From Saccharospirillaceae bacterium (GTDB lineage: Bacteria > Pseudomonadota > Gammaproteobacteria > Pseudomonadales > Oceanobacteraceae): 64,000 nucleotides of DNA. Of the stretch, positions 25,720 to 39,105 are shown in pieces (the first letter of the stretch is position 1; each line of letters opens with the position of its first letter). The notes beneath the pieces were generated by a model that saw nothing but the letters and a program-made list of their open reading frames with translations, had not been told where the DNA came from and made no database searches. The translations under genes and the position numbers were made by a program. Where the stretch lies: the NCBI GenBank assembly GCA_021208685.1, contig JAJOJJ010000014.1, positions 62,001 to 126,000 of the forward strand, in the 5' to 3' direction.

Positions 25720-28691
25720 CCGCCAAGCACCAGGAACTGGCCATCACTGAACCGTACCACGTACACACCATCACGCTCTTCGCGGATCACACCGACAATG
25801 GAATTCCGGTAGGTCAGATAGCCGACGGCATTACAGTTGCCGGTCACGATTTCATCTTTACGGTTAATCACACCACAGGGTTGCCCACTGCCATTAAGCT
25901 CATAATCGACCCGGCTGGCCAGGGTCACACCAATACTTTCGCCCTTTTCTGCCGTGGTAAACAGTTTAACGCCACCACGGTAAATAATCAGGCCACCCAA
26001 CTCAAAGGTAAAATTACGGATAATGTCTTTATCATTCTCATCCGCCGCAGAACTGTTACCGATCAGGTACGACAAATACAAACTTTGAGCACGCTCTCCG
26101 GTTGGCAGCACATCGACCAGGTAGTCGTAGTCATAACCGGCAGCAACGGCCAGCTCCCACTCATCTTTCGTGTTACGGGTTAATTTAACATCGACAATCG
26201 CCAGCGGTGCCCGCTCAACACTGCTGCCCTGACCGTCGGTCAGTTCGTGTGCTGCACGCAGATTCAGTTCGTTAATCCCCTGAGCAAATGCGGCTTCAAG
26301 CCTGCCATCAAGCAGCACATCGGTACCGGTGATTAATTCATAGTGGCCGTCATTATTGCTGTCGGGAAATAATGGCCGATAGGCACCACGTCCCGGAATT
26401 GAAAATAAGCCCAACAAATCATCATCGACCAGCTTCTGAACCGTCAGGGTTTCTGTACTTTCGCTCAGCTGGGTACAAACGCTGGTTTCCCGTTCATTAG
26501 CATCATTGATAACCACCGAGCATTTGCGCAAGCCGGCCACACCATCGGCAGAGGTAAAAATTTCCAGCCGATTTATGCCGTAACCTTTAATGTCGACATC
26601 GATGTAATCCGCCTGACGGAACACTTTTACGCCATTGACTTCACTGTACAAAACCGTCTGATTTTCCATAATCCGGTATTCGAATAAATTACTTTCAATA
26701 ACTCCGGATTCGAATCCGCGGCGCACGCGGAAATAATCATCCAGCTCAGGCCATACGGAGTCGGAATAGTAGTTAGCGGCATTACTGGCGGTCGCTGACA
26801 ACGTCAGCTGGGCAAGGTCTTTGAGCTCAATCTCTTTACCGTCTTCGGTAATGGTTCCTTTGGTATCACTGCTGGCAATCAGCGACAAGGCGATCGTAGT
26901 CAGGTTGTAATGCCGTTCTAATGACAGATCCAGCGCATCATCAACGCCGATGAGTTTTGCCGAAAAATACAGGCTGAATTCTTGTCTGACACCGTTAACC
27001 GTTGCAGGAATATCAACATCCGGCCATTCAAGATCATAGCCCAGAGGCGGCGTAGTGACCGGATCCGGTGGCACAGCAAAGCCTTCTTCGCCACTGTAAA
27101 CAATGCGGACACGGGAGTACTTTTTAATCTCTTCGCCGTTATCACTGGTTGATTTCACTTCGTTGAATTTAATAACCGCGACAGTATCCAGAGGATTGGT
27201 CGTATCATCGGGATCGACCACCATCTGGCCCAGCAGCTGAATGTCAAACGCATTGTATTTGCCCTGTTTTTCAATGTCCGCACCAACCGCAACCGGCACC
27301 ATCGTTAAAACAAGGCCATCAACCGTCAGCGTTTTCGACGCTGCATCATAACGGGCATCACCAACACAACCGGAATTAACGCAACCAATTAATTCCAGCA
27401 CCCGATCCCGCACATCAGCGGTGCCCTCAGCCAGCTGCGGGGCAATGCCTTCATAAATACTGTTCAGCGCATCGTAGTATTCAACGGTCTTAGTCACATA
27501 AGCCGGATCGATAAAACTGTGAACACAGCTGCTGTCTGTTTGTGGCGTACCTGACGGACAGGTATTAGGATCCTGCCCTTTATAATTCACCAGACGCTCG
27601 TTCAGATCCGCCATAAATGCACGGGCATTATTAATCCGGTCAAGCCAGTCATTTACCTGGCTGGCCGGAATATCCACCGCAGTCAGCTGATCATTTTTGT
27701 CCTGCAAAGCGGCAATACGCTGATCAAGCTCAGCGATCGCGCCGTTCAGCTCAGAAGGCAGGGAATAATTCTGAGCCTGAATATATTGTCGGTTATTCTG
27801 CAGCACTGCACGGGCTGCGCTGTATATACCATAGAGCGACACCTGCGTGGCTGAGCGCTGGTAAAGCTGCCCTTTATTGTGCAAAAGGGCATCGACCAGA
27901 TCGGCCAGCCAGTCAACCTGATCCTGACCCCGCTCCAAAGCCAGCTGCTGCCCTGCCGCAATAATGGCTCCGTACAGGATGGATTCCTGCTTGATGGCTG
28001 AGGCCAGTCCGCTGTCCTTGTACAATTCAGAAGGTGCCAGGGGCCGCAGGGAAATAATATCCGAGATACCGAACAAAGCATTCAGCCATAAATTGGCCCG
28101 TTCAATGGTGAAATCTGTATAGATACCCGCGCGCGGGGTGTCAGGATTGCTGCCATCACCGCTGTTATCAATATAACTGGTGTATGCGAGTGCACTGGCC
28201 AGATGCGTCAGCCAGTTAATATTTATCCGCATATTATTCTGCGCATTGCCAACGGATGCGCGCAGTTCGTAATCCTGCGGAACGGTGTCAGTGCCCAGAT
28301 AAGGCCAGCCGTCGTAACAGCCATCCACCAATTCACAGCGTTCCTTCGTTGAATTGTCGTCTTTTCCGCTGACAATCAGGGTCACTGGCCGACCAATGTC
28401 ATCACTGCGCAGTTCTACCTGATAATAAGCGGCCTCGGTTGAACTTGCTTTTGCCCCGACATAAACCTCCTTCTGCCCGCCTTCTTCGGCATCAACAAGC
28501 TCCGTCGCGGTCTGCCCCTGAACATCGATGGGCACCGCCTGAATGAGAGCATTCTGCACGCCACTGCTGCCAATATAGCCATTGACGTATTTTACCGGCT
28601 CGGTTTTCCGGCTGCTGCTGGAACTGTTGCCACTGCAGGCAACCAACAGGAAAGGCAGCAGCACAAGAGACATGCGGAGGACTGGGGACAT
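25716..28691 (-). CDS. Large lipoprotein of unknown function (991 residues)
   Basis: From the ATG at 28691 the protein begins with a lipoprotein signal peptide. Its lipobox LLVAC places the acylated cysteine at residue 19, followed by a Ser-rich tether. A TTG seven codons earlier is possible but lengthens the n-region. The mature protein has an N-terminal Ig/CNA-like stretch (VNGYIGSSGVQNALIQAVPI), a helical middle (~150-370), and a beta-rich C-terminal half with DSNNDGHYE, an Asp/Asn-rich calcium-binding-like loop. No enzyme motif was seen and I recognise no family. It is translationally coupled to the barrel-like gene downstream, with gspAB next on the same strand. Confidence 0.75.
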   Translation of the reverse strand: MSPVLRMSLVLLPFLLVACSGNSSSSSRKTEPVKYVNGYIGSSGVQNALIQAVPIDVQGQTATELVDAEEGGQKEVYVGAKASSTEAAYYQVELRSDDIGRPVTLIVSGKDDNSTKERCELVDGCYDGWPYLGTDTVPQDYELRASVGNAQNNMRININWLTHLASALAYTSYIDNSGDGSNPDTPRAGIYTDFTIERANLWLNALFGISDIISLRPLAPSELYKDSGLASAIKQESILYGAIIAAGQQLALERGQDQVDWLADLVDALLHNKGQLYQRSATQVSLYGIYSAARAVLQNNRQYIQAQNYSLPSELNGAIAELDQRIAALQDKNDQLTAVDIPASQVNDWLDRINNARAFMADLNERLVNYKGQDPNTCPSGTPQTDSSCVHSFIDPAYVTKTVEYYDALNSIYEGIAPQLAEGTADVRDRVLELIGCVNSGCVGDARYDAASKTLTVDGLVLTMVPVAVGADIEKQGKYNAFDIQLLGQMVVDPDDTTNPLDTVAVIKFNEVKSTSDNGEEIKKYSRVRIVYSGEEGFAVPPDPVTTPPLGYDLEWPDVDIPATVNGVRQEFSLYFSAKLIGVDDALDLSLERHYNLTTIALSLIASSDTKGTITEDGKEIELKDLAQLTLSATASNAANYYSDSVWPELDDYFRVRRGFESGVIESNLFEYRIMENQTVLYSEVNGVKVFRQADYIDVDIKGYGINRLEIFTSADGVAGLRKCSVVINDANERETSVCTQLSESTETLTVQKLVDDDLLGLFSIPGRGAYRPLFPDSNNDGHYELITGTDVLLDGRLEAAFAQGINELNLRAAHELTDGQGSSVERAPLAIVDVKLTRNTKDEWELAVAAGYDYDYLVDVLPTGERAQSLYLSYLIGNSSAADENDKDIIRNFTFELGGLIIYRGGVKLFTTAEKGESIGVTLASRVDYELNGSGQPCGVINRKDEIVTGNCNAVGYLTYRNSIVGVIREERDGVYVVRFSDGQFLVLGG

Positions 28692-28850
28692 ATTTATTTT
28701 TCTTTTTGGCAAAGCGAAAGTATCCGGATTGTAACCGTCCGGTCAGCCAGCAGCCAGCGGCCACCTGTGTTTTACCCGTCTTTTACACAAAATGTTAAGC
28801 CTGAATGTCACAAACACTCCGCCTGACAAATCGGCTATCGGCAGATACAG

Positions 28851-28885
28851 AAAACCGCCACCAGAGCAGGGTCTGGTGGCGGTTT
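28851..28885 (-). terminator. Intrinsic terminator after the chemoreceptor gene
   Basis: AAACCGCCACCAGA and TCTGGTGGCGGTTT form a 14-base-pair stem around a six-base loop. On the reverse strand the stem ends in TTTT. It lies about 70 bases past the chemoreceptor stop. Confidence 0.75.
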
Positions 28886-28952
28886 CGTGATGATTCACCG
28901 CGCCGGCGAACCGATCAGAGGCGGGCAGCCCAGCGTGGGTTCTGCCTGCCTT

Positions 28953-30572
28953 TTACACTTTAAACTGCCCGGTAATACGCTGCAGAGTCTGAGCGATTTC
29001 CGTCAGAGAGCGGCTGGCGGCGGCCACTTTCTGCATGCTGGCCATGGCCGTTGCTGAGGTATCTTTAATACCCATCACGTTGTCTTTAATGCTGTGCGCC
29101 GCCTGTTCCTGCCGGTCAGTGGCGGAGGCTATCTGACTGTTCATCGTTGTAATCGACTCAACTTTGCTGGTAATCGCCTGCAGACTTTCATCGGTTTTAG
29201 CGGCCTGACTGACACTGGTTTTCGCACGGTCTTTACTGGAACTCATAACCTCAACCGCCGAGCGCGCGGCAGATTGCAGCTCTTCGATCACAGCCTGAAT
29301 TTCCTGCGTTGAGTCCTGCGTGCGCGAAGCCAGGGTACGAACCTCATCCGCCACGACCGCAAAACCACGACCTTGCTCGCCGGCACGCGCCGCCTCAATA
29401 GCCGCATTCAAGGCCAGCAAATTCGTTTGTTCTGCAATGCCTTTAATGACATCAAGAATGCTGCCCACATTGGCGGTATCCGCCTCCAGTTTGCGGATAA
29501 CCTCACTGGCACGCTCAACCTCACCCGCCAGCGCGTTGATACTTTTCACCGTCTCATTGACGATGGTGCGGCCTTCTTTTGCGGCCTGATCCGCTTCGCG
29601 TGCGGCCTGAGCAGCCGAACTGGCATTGGTTGAAACCGCTTTAACACTGGCAACCATCTCATCAACGACAAACGAGACCTCTTCCGTCGCCCGGTTTTGC
29701 TGCTCGGTTATTCTGGAGGTTTCCGAGGTGAGGCTCCCCAAGTCACCGGACACACCCGTCAGCGGGCGGGTTGTTGCCACAACCTCACCAATGCTGCGGT
29801 GAAGTTTATCGATAAACTGGTTGAACCAATCCACAACCTCACCAATTTCATCCTTTGAAGATTTGGCAATCCTGCGCGTAAGATCCCCTTCACCGGAGGC
29901 AATATCCTTTAACGACATCAGTAAGCTGTTGACCGCCGTATTGATGGAATTGCTGGTACTCCAGGCAACAAAAGCAAGAAACACCAGCGTCACAACCGTG
30001 ACCACAAGGCCAATCGACAATGCGTTCTGAGCGGCCTCATTGGATTTTGCAACGGTATCGTTAAAGGCACCGAGACCGTCATCACTGTACTGCTGCATTA
30101 ACTTGCGTGCAGTCATAAGTGCTTTATTCATGGTATCAATCGAGGAGGACATCGCCGAGGGTTCAAGAGTGCCGTCGATCATGCCACCGGACAGCTTTTT
30201 AGCCGCAGTAAAGTAGGCATTAAATGCATTGCGGGTCTGCTGTACCTCTCCGGCACGCTCAGGCCAGATGCCCTCAAGCTTAGCCAGAGCATCCGTTACT
30301 TCCTTCCGGACTTTCTCGGCCGCATTCACAAAATCCATTTCCCCGGTACTGACCGCCGTGGAGAACAATTCTTCCAGTCGGGCCAACCGCACAAGGTTTG
30401 CCTTTGATATTTCGACCACAGGAAAAAAAGTTTTCTGAATCGTTTGCAGACGCTCAGAGTTTGCCGTATTCATGTTGGTATTCACCAGAATACTGACAAT
30501 AAAACCAATAACTGCTACCCCTGCCAGGGACAGAATCTTAGTTTTAATACTCAAAGAATTTAGAAGACTCAT
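28953..30572 (-). CDS. Methyl-accepting chemotaxis protein
   Basis: This is a 539-residue inner-membrane chemoreceptor. A first membrane helix (~12-30) is followed by a periplasmic helical sensor of about 155 residues resembling four-helix-bundle MCP domains. A second helix near 185-207 ([20 protein letters not shown]) leads to HAMP (~210-262, [20 protein letters not shown]). The cytoplasmic coiled coil carries the highly conserved hairpin tip [20 protein letters not shown] that binds CheA and CheW. There is no C-terminal CheR-docking pentapeptide. The ligand is unknown. No other che genes are nearby. Confidence 0.93.
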   Translation of the reverse strand: MSLLNSLSIKTKILSLAGVAVIGFIVSILVNTNMNTANSERLQTIQKTFFPVVEISKANLVRLARLEELFSTAVSTGEMDFVNAAEKVRKEVTDALAKLEGIWPERAGEVQQTRNAFNAYFTAAKKLSGGMIDGTLEPSAMSSSIDTMNKALMTARKLMQQYSDDGLGAFNDTVAKSNEAAQNALSIGLVVTVVTLVFLAFVAWSTSNSINTAVNSLLMSLKDIASGEGDLTRRIAKSSKDEIGEVVDWFNQFIDKLHRSIGEVVATTRPLTGVSGDLGSLTSETSRITEQQNRATEEVSFVVDEMVASVKAVSTNASSAAQAAREADQAAKEGRTIVNETVKSINALAGEVERASEVIRKLEADTANVGSILDVIKGIAEQTNLLALNAAIEAARAGEQGRGFAVVADEVRTLASRTQDSTQEIQAVIEELQSAARSAVEVMSSSKDRAKTSVSQAAKTDESLQAITSKVESITTMNSQIASATDRQEQAAHSIKDNVMGIKDTSATAMASMQKVAAASRSLTEIAQTLQRITGQFKV

Positions 30573-30690
30573 TACTCAGACCCAGTAGTTACAACCATTA
30601 GTCCAAGCATAGTGCATATTTATAAGTCTGCCGCCTTAATGAAGGCGACAGTTCCAGAAAGCGCAATGACTTTTCAGCCGGACAAAACCA

Positions 30691-33338
<2,648 letters not shown>

Positions 33339-33713
33339 TTATACCAAGGATTTAGATAACCACATGCCTGCGGCTGTCGCCAGCAGGCAGCCTGTAACAC
33401 TGAAGCCGACATAGCCAGCCATCGCCAGCCAACGCTCCTGCTGCAGCAGTGCAATACTTTCTAATGAAAACGTAGAGAAGGTGGTAAAAGCACCGAGAAA
33501 GCCGACCATCGCTAATTGCTTATGATGATCACCACCCCACTGTTGCTCTACCAGCCATACATAGGCCATGCCAATGGCGAAGGAGCCTAGCAGGTTCACT
33601 GTTAAGGTGCCATAGGGAAAGGGCTTGTCAGCCCAGCGGAAAATCGCTGTTGCAAGCAGGTAGCGGGAAATAGCGCCGAGCGCCCCGCCGATACCAATCC
33701 ACAGATACATCAT
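33339..33713 (-). CDS. crcB: Fluoride ion channel CrcB/Fluc
   Basis: This 124-residue protein has four membrane helices and is a dimeric fluoride exporter channel. Family marks are GGALGAISRYLL near the N-terminus, GTLTVNLLGSFAIG, and GFLGAFTTFSTFSLE with the Phe/Thr residues lining the pore. No fluoride riboswitch precedes it; it is embedded in the rarA-serS operon, overlapping rarA by four bases. Confidence 0.96.
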   Translation of the reverse strand: MMYLWIGIGGALGAISRYLLATAIFRWADKPFPYGTLTVNLLGSFAIGMAYVWLVEQQWGGDHHKQLAMVGFLGAFTTFSTFSLESIALLQQERWLAMAGYVGFSVTGCLLATAAGMWLSKSLV

Positions 33714-35047
33714 TCGCCGTCTCCTGCATTATTCAGAGGGTAACGCTGTTGTGCGGACTGCTGATTCAACTGCTTAAGATGCGCGAGTTTCTGGCGGATT
33801 TTGCTTTCCAGTCCACGATTTACCGGTTCGTACAACTGCGTATTTTTCAGTTCCGGTGGAAAATAATTTTCACCGGCAGCAAAAGCATCCGGCTCGTCAT
33901 GGGCATAACGGTACTCCGCTCCGTAGTCGAGCTGCTTCATTAATCGGGTTGGCGCATTGCGCAGATGCAGTGGTACTTCATAGCTTGGCTGCGAAGCAAT
34001 CATCGCCCGTACTTTATTGAAGGCTTTGTAGACCGCATTACTTTTAGGGGCACAGGCCAGATAAGTAACCGCCTGCGCAATGGCCAGCTCACCTTCCGGT
34101 GACCCCAGCCGCTCCTGCACATCCCAGGCATTCACACACAGCGTCAGGGCGCGCGGATCGGCATTGCCAATATCTTCGCTGGCCATACGGACCACACGAC
34201 GGGCGATATACAGGGGATCGCAACCACCATCGAGCATGCGTGCAAACCAATAAAGCGCAGCATCCGGGTCCGAGCCACGTACCGATTTATGCAGCGCAGA
34301 AATCTGATCGTAAAAAGCCTCACCGCCTTTATCAAAGCGACGCGCCTGATTACCGAGTAATTCTTTAACAACCGCGACACTGAGCTCATCATCGCCACTG
34401 AGCTGAAGCGCAAATTCGAGCATATTGAGGGCACGCCGGGCATCACCATCGGCAACATCAGCGATCATCTGCAACGCTTCTGCGCTGGCTCGCGGCGCAG
34501 GATCAAGCTGTTCAATCCCCTGCTGCAAAATCCGTTGCAATTGCTCTGCACTGAGGCTCTTTAAAACATAAACCTGCGCACGGGACAACAAGGCATTATT
34601 TAATTCAAAGGAAGGATTTTCCGTGGTTGCGCCAACGAAAATAAAGGTGCCGTCCTCCACATAGGGTAAAAAAGCATCCTGCTGGGATTTATTGAAACGG
34701 TGCACCTCGTCAATAAATAACACCGTTTTCCGGCCACGGGCACGGGTTTGTTGCGCCCGCTGTACCGCTTCACGAATTTCTTTTACGCCCGACATAACCG
34801 CACTGAGTGCCAGAAAAGAGGCATCAACGTATTGGGCGATCAGGCGTGCCAGCGTGGTCTTACCGACGCCCGGTGGCCCCCAGAAAATGACCGAATGCAG
34901 CTGTCCGGCATCGAGCGATTTACGCAACGGCGTCCCCGGCCCGACCACATGCTCCTGACCGATATACTGCTCCAGCCGTTGCGGCCGCAGGCGTGAGGCC
35001 AGCGGCTCATAGGCTGGCGCTTGCTGGCCAAAAAGATCAGATGCCAT
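33710..35047 (-). CDS. rarA: Replication-associated recombination protein A (AAA ATPase)
   Basis: This 445-residue RarA/MgsA protein is related to clamp-loader and RuvB ATPases and acts at stalled forks. Walker A is WGPPGVGKTTLA near residue 58 and Walker B is VLFIDEVHRFNKSQQDAFLP. A sensor motif lies in FVGATTENPSFELN. The C-terminal MgsA tetramerisation part includes YLACAPKSNAVYKAFN. Its start overlaps the end of lolA. Confidence 0.97.
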   Translation of the reverse strand: MASDLFGQQAPAYEPLASRLRPQRLEQYIGQEHVVGPGTPLRKSLDAGQLHSVIFWGPPGVGKTTLARLIAQYVDASFLALSAVMSGVKEIREAVQRAQQTRARGRKTVLFIDEVHRFNKSQQDAFLPYVEDGTFIFVGATTENPSFELNNALLSRAQVYVLKSLSAEQLQRILQQGIEQLDPAPRASAEALQMIADVADGDARRALNMLEFALQLSGDDELSVAVVKELLGNQARRFDKGGEAFYDQISALHKSVRGSDPDAALYWFARMLDGGCDPLYIARRVVRMASEDIGNADPRALTLCVNAWDVQERLGSPEGELAIAQAVTYLACAPKSNAVYKAFNKVRAMIASQPSYEVPLHLRNAPTRLMKQLDYGAEYRYAHDEPDAFAAGENYFPPELKNTQLYEPVNRGLESKIRQKLAHLKQLNQQSAQQRYPLNNAGDGE

Positions 35048-35723
35048 GACGCCCGTCGATTACGTCCACACCTTCGGGCACATCAAAAATAAAGGCCGCA
35101 GGATCGACGGCATTGTTTACGCTGGCTGCCGAAAATGAAATGTCAGTCACCTGACCTGCGGCATCAAAAATCATCATGCGCTTCAGGTTTTTGCCCTGAT
35201 AGTGAAATTCCAGTGACTCAAACAACTGACTCGGGTCTTTGGGTACCAGCTGAAAAATAAGGTCGCTACCAGCCCGTTGTTCAGTCACAACAAAACTCTT
35301 TTCAACATCCGCAGCATGACCACTCAATAACAGCGCTGGCGTTTCCTGAATGCGCTGATCCATATCGCGGATCGTAACCTGCTCCAGATCCATATCGTAA
35401 ATCCAGATCAGTTTACCGTCAGAAACAACCAGCTGTTCAAACGGCGCGTTAGTCTGCCAGCGCATTTTTCCGGGTTTGGCAACGGTCAACGTGCCATTCA
35501 TCTGTTGCAGAATCCGTCCGGAGACATCGCGCGTTGTTTGTTCAAATGAGGATTCAAGGCTCTGCAGTTGCTTCAGACGCAGTAAAAAATCGGCCAGTGC
35601 ATCAGCAGATGGCTGAGCGCCGGCGGACATACTGAACATTAAAGTGCTGATCAACATCAGCCCGTATTTGCGGAAAAACTGAGATAAAAACACGTTGGTT
35701 ACCACTGCTTCAGCGTACGTCAA
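35037..35723 (-). CDS. lolA: Outer-membrane lipoprotein carrier protein LolA
   Basis: This periplasmic chaperone shuttles lipoproteins from LolCDE to LolB. The frame has 228 codons from a TTG at 35723 with GGAG six bases upstream. A signal peptide ends near SMSAGAQP, and the n-region is long, so a GTG a few codons later cannot be excluded. Family blocks are LKQLQSLESSFEQTTRD and GKMRWQTNAPFEQLVVSDGK. The gene lies 12 bases after ftsK and overlaps rarA, as in Pseudomonas. Confidence 0.94.
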   Translation of the reverse strand: MTYAEAVVTNVFLSQFFRKYGLMLISTLMFSMSAGAQPSADALADFLLRLKQLQSLESSFEQTTRDVSGRILQQMNGTLTVAKPGKMRWQTNAPFEQLVVSDGKLIWIYDMDLEQVTIRDMDQRIQETPALLLSGHAADVEKSFVVTEQRAGSDLIFQLVPKDPSQLFESLEFHYQGKNLKRMMIFDAAGQVTDISFSAASVNNAVDPAAFIFDVPEGVDVIDGRHGI

Positions 35724-35735
35724 AAGAAACTCCGG

Positions 35736-38357
35736 TCAGTAATTCGGTGGTGCGCCAGCCAGCACTTCACGCGAACCATTATGCGCCGGAGATGATACAA
35801 CACCGGCCGCTTCCATGGTTTCAACCAGCCGTGCGGCGCGATTATAGCCGATGCGCAGCTTACGCTGCACAGAGGAAATCGAGCATTTTCCACTTTCGGT
35901 GACAAAGGCGACCGCCTGATCATACAGATCGTCTTTTTCATCACCGCCTTCCAGAGAGAATGCTCCGCCGCCGTCTTCATCGCTGCTGGTAATTTCTTCG
36001 ATGTAATTGGGCTCGCCGCGCAATTTCCACTCAGCAACAACACGGTGCACTTCATCATCATCAACAAAAGCACCGTGCACACGCTCCGGTAGCGCATTAC
36101 CCGGAGGCATATAAAGCATGTCACCATGCCCCAGCAGCTGCTCCGCTCCGCCCTGATCAAGAATGGTGCGCGAATCAATTTTGGATGAAACCTGAAACGC
36201 AATACGGGTTGGGACGTTGGCTTTAATTAAGCCGGTAATCACATCCACCGACGGACGCTGAGTTGCCAGTATCATATGAATTCCGGCAGCCCGCGCCTTT
36301 TGCGCAATACGGGCGATTAATTCTTCTACTTTTTTGCCCACCATCATCATCATGTCGGCGAATTCATCAATGACAATGACGATATAAGGCAATGGTTCCA
36401 GCGCAGGCGGTGTCGTTTCAAATGACTTATCAATCTGCCATAACGGGTCAGTTAATGGCTGTCCTGCTTCTATCGCATCGCGCACCTTTTTGTTGTAACC
36501 GGCAAGGTTACGCACGCCCATCGCGGCCATCAGCATGTAACGGCGCTCCATTTCAGCGACCGACCAGCGCAAACCGTTGGCAGCCTCTTTCATGTCGGTT
36601 ATCACCGGGGTCAGCAGGTGCGGAATTCCCTCATACACCGACAATTCCAGCATTTTAGGATCAACCAGAATCAAACGCAGATCATCCGGTGTCGACTTAA
36701 ACAGCAAGCTCAGCAGCATGGCGTTTACTCCCACCGACTTACCTGAGCCCGTGGTACCAGCAACCAATAGGTGAGGCATTTTGGCCAGATCGGTAATGAT
36801 CGGATTCCCGCCAATATCGTGACCCAATGCCAGCGTCAGCGGCGATTTTGAGCGGTCATATTCTTCCGATGACAAGACTTCCGACAGCGACACCACCGCG
36901 CGATCTTCATTCGGCACTTCAATGCCCATCACCGATTTACCGGGTATCACTTCAACAACACGCACACTGATCATTGCCATTGAGCGCGCAAGATCCCGCG
37001 CCAGGTTAGAAATCTTACTGGCCTTTACTCCGGGTGCCGGCTGTATTTCGAACCGGGTAATAACCGGGCCCGGCGCCACCGCAGTCACTTCAATTTTTAC
37101 GCCGAAGTCCGCCAGTTTCTGCACCAGAAGTCTGGACATCTCCTGCAGACGTTCGGGCGAAAAGCCGCTTTTCTGATCGTTACGTGGCGGGTCCAGCAGT
37201 GCAATGGATGGCAACGGCTGATCATTCTTAAACAGTGCGCCCTGCAATTCACGCTGGGCGCGCTCACTGGTACGGTTCTCTTTACGCGCCAGAGGCTCAA
37301 TCGGGATGACAGGTCCGGCAGACCCGGTGTTCAGCACCCCGGTTCTTACCGGAGTATCGGAAGGCTCATCGTCCCAGGGCGATATTTCTGCAGCATCAGG
37401 CACCGACCGCGAAGGCCCCTTTACGGTCAGCACAGGAGGTTCCGTTGACGTCAGATCAGCCCTGGCATTGCTACGCTCATCGGCACTGAAATCGTCCGGC
37501 TCATCAAGCCATGGGGCAATCTCATCAGATGCCGGGGCGCAGTCCATGTCCACCCGGCTGAAAAAGCGGTCGAAGCCTGAAATCTCATCCCCCGGCTTAC
37601 CGATACTCTCTGATCCTGTCAGGTTGTTTTTCCTTGCCGGGGCGATGACTGGCTTGGCCTCAGCCTGATCAGTTGCATCATCACCACCATTAGCTTCAGC
37701 GGCACTGCCCTCATCAGGTGTCTGAAGGTTCTGACGACGGACGGCGCTGCGCTCGCGCAATGCCAGCAACCAGCCGCCCAGACGATCAAACAAATGCAGC
37801 CAGGAGAATTCAAGAAACAGCATCAGCCCCAGAGCCAGCAGTGCGGTAAAAATGATGGCCGAACCAACAAAGCTGAACAGTGGCAGCAAACCGCCGACAA
37901 TCACCTTGCCAACGATGCCTCCGGAACCAACAGGGAGTCCTTCTCCATGCCAGATGCTCATTTCCGCCAGAGCACACAACATGCTGACAGAAAGCACCAT
38001 GCCAAGCGTACGCAGCAACCAGATACGTCCACCCGGTCGCGGAGCTTTACGGAACAGCAACCACAGCTTAGCCATCACCAGCAGAGGCAAGGCAAAGGCC
38101 AGATAACCAAGCCCATGAAAAAGGAGATCCGCAACAACCGCACCAATACGCCCGGCTGAATTGTGGGTAGCGCCCTCTCCGGCTGCCGACCAGGCCAGAT
38201 CGGAGGGCGTGTAAGAAAACAGAGCGAGTAAGAGCAGCAGACTGACCAGAGTCAGCAGCAGAAAAATAACATCATGGCGCCGCTGCCAACTGCCGGCAGA
38301 AGCAGAATCCGGTGTTGTTGCTGGCTGAAAACCTGCTTCAGACGTATCCTTTGGCAA
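35736..38357 (-). CDS. ftsK: DNA translocase FtsK
   Basis: This 873-residue protein couples septum formation to chromosome dimer resolution by XerCD at dif. The N-terminus has four to five membrane helices (~30-190). A Pro/Asp-rich linker of about 200 residues follows. The motor carries Walker [14 protein letters not shown] and Walker [11 protein letters not shown]. The C-terminal winged-helix gamma domain ([20 protein letters not shown]) reads KOPS sites. The start is TTG with AAAGG close upstream; a stop precedes it in frame, so no longer version exists. The linker is short compared with E. coli FtsK (1329 residues). Confidence 0.97.
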   Translation of the reverse strand: MPKDTSEAGFQPATTPDSASAGSWQRRHDVIFLLLTLVSLLLLLALFSYTPSDLAWSAAGEGATHNSAGRIGAVVADLLFHGLGYLAFALPLLVMAKLWLLFRKAPRPGGRIWLLRTLGMVLSVSMLCALAEMSIWHGEGLPVGSGGIVGKVIVGGLLPLFSFVGSAIIFTALLALGLMLFLEFSWLHLFDRLGGWLLALRERSAVRRQNLQTPDEGSAAEANGGDDATDQAEAKPVIAPARKNNLTGSESIGKPGDEISGFDRFFSRVDMDCAPASDEIAPWLDEPDDFSADERSNARADLTSTEPPVLTVKGPSRSVPDAAEISPWDDEPSDTPVRTGVLNTGSAGPVIPIEPLARKENRTSERAQRELQGALFKNDQPLPSIALLDPPRNDQKSGFSPERLQEMSRLLVQKLADFGVKIEVTAVAPGPVITRFEIQPAPGVKASKISNLARDLARSMAMISVRVVEVIPGKSVMGIEVPNEDRAVVSLSEVLSSEEYDRSKSPLTLALGHDIGGNPIITDLAKMPHLLVAGTTGSGKSVGVNAMLLSLLFKSTPDDLRLILVDPKMLELSVYEGIPHLLTPVITDMKEAANGLRWSVAEMERRYMLMAAMGVRNLAGYNKKVRDAIEAGQPLTDPLWQIDKSFETTPPALEPLPYIVIVIDEFADMMMMVGKKVEELIARIAQKARAAGIHMILATQRPSVDVITGLIKANVPTRIAFQVSSKIDSRTILDQGGAEQLLGHGDMLYMPPGNALPERVHGAFVDDDEVHRVVAEWKLRGEPNYIEEITSSDEDGGGAFSLEGGDEKDDLYDQAVAFVTESGKCSISSVQRKLRIGYNRAARLVETMEAAGVVSSPAHNGSREVLAGAPPNY

Positions 38358-38409
38358 AATACCTTTCCCGTTACCCTAATACAGAGGCGAAGTTTACCAC
38401 GGGTTTATC

Positions 38410-39105
38410 ATGATTGATTGGCTAGATGAATTCCTTCCGCCGGTATTTCCGGCTACGTCAAACACACTGAACGAGCCCAATGGATTACTGGCCGCCGGTG
38501 GCCGGGTAAGTCCGTTGTGGGCAGACAGTGCCTATCGCAAAGGCATATTTCCATGGAATAACCCGGACGAAACCCGCCTTTGGTGGAGTCCATCCCCGCG
38601 CGCTGTCATCACCCCCGGAAGCTTCCGCCTGCCACGCACAGTGCGTAAGCTTCTGCGCCACAATCCCTTCAGCATCAGTTGCAATCTGGCTTTTGATGCC
38701 GTCATTCAGGCCTGCGCACAACCACGTCACTATGAAAGTGGCACCTGGATATGTGATGAGATTATCGACTGCTACAGTCGGCTGCAACGTGCGGGACGAG
38801 CGTTCAGCATTGAATGCTGGGATAAAGAGGGACATTTATGCGGTGGCTTTTATGGCCTGACCATTGGCTGTGCGGTATTCGGAGAATCGATGTTCTCAAG
38901 GCACAGCAATGCTTCAAAACTGGCTTTTGCCACAGCAGCTCCCAGACTGTTTGCTGCCGGGGTAGCACTGATTGACTGCCAGATGAAAACAGAACATCTG
39001 GGACAATTTGGTCTGGTCGAGCTTGAGCGCAAGGCTTTTGAAGACGCACTGATGAAAGCAACCACACAACCACTGCAGCTGACTTTACCGGGCTGGCTGA
39101 CATGA
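38410..39105 (+). CDS. aat: Leucyl/phenylalanyl-tRNA--protein transferase
   Basis: This 231-residue enzyme adds Leu or Phe to N-terminal Arg or Lys, creating primary N-degrons for ClpS-ClpAP. Family blocks are LLAAGGRVSPLWADSAYRKG, the IFPW motif followed by WWSPSPRAVI, and GGFYGLTIGCAVFGESMFS. It is divergent from ftsK (52 bases) and overlaps bpt by four bases. clpS and clpA lie two and three genes away. Confidence 0.97.
   Translation: MIDWLDEFLPPVFPATSNTLNEPNGLLAAGGRVSPLWADSAYRKGIFPWNNPDETRLWWSPSPRAVITPGSFRLPRTVRKLLRHNPFSISCNLAFDAVIQACAQPRHYESGTWICDEIIDCYSRLQRAGRAFSIECWDKEGHLCGGFYGLTIGCAVFGESMFSRHSNASKLAFATAAPRLFAAGVALIDCQMKTEHLGQFGLVELERKAFEDALMKATTQPLQLTLPGWLT

Noticed and set aside
30586-30595. 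Ter-like core GTTGTAACTA on the reverse strand upstream of the chemoreceptor
   Set aside because: Ten bases match the E. coli Ter core, but the flanking consensus positions do not, and a ten-base match is expected about 0.1 times in 64 kb on two strands.
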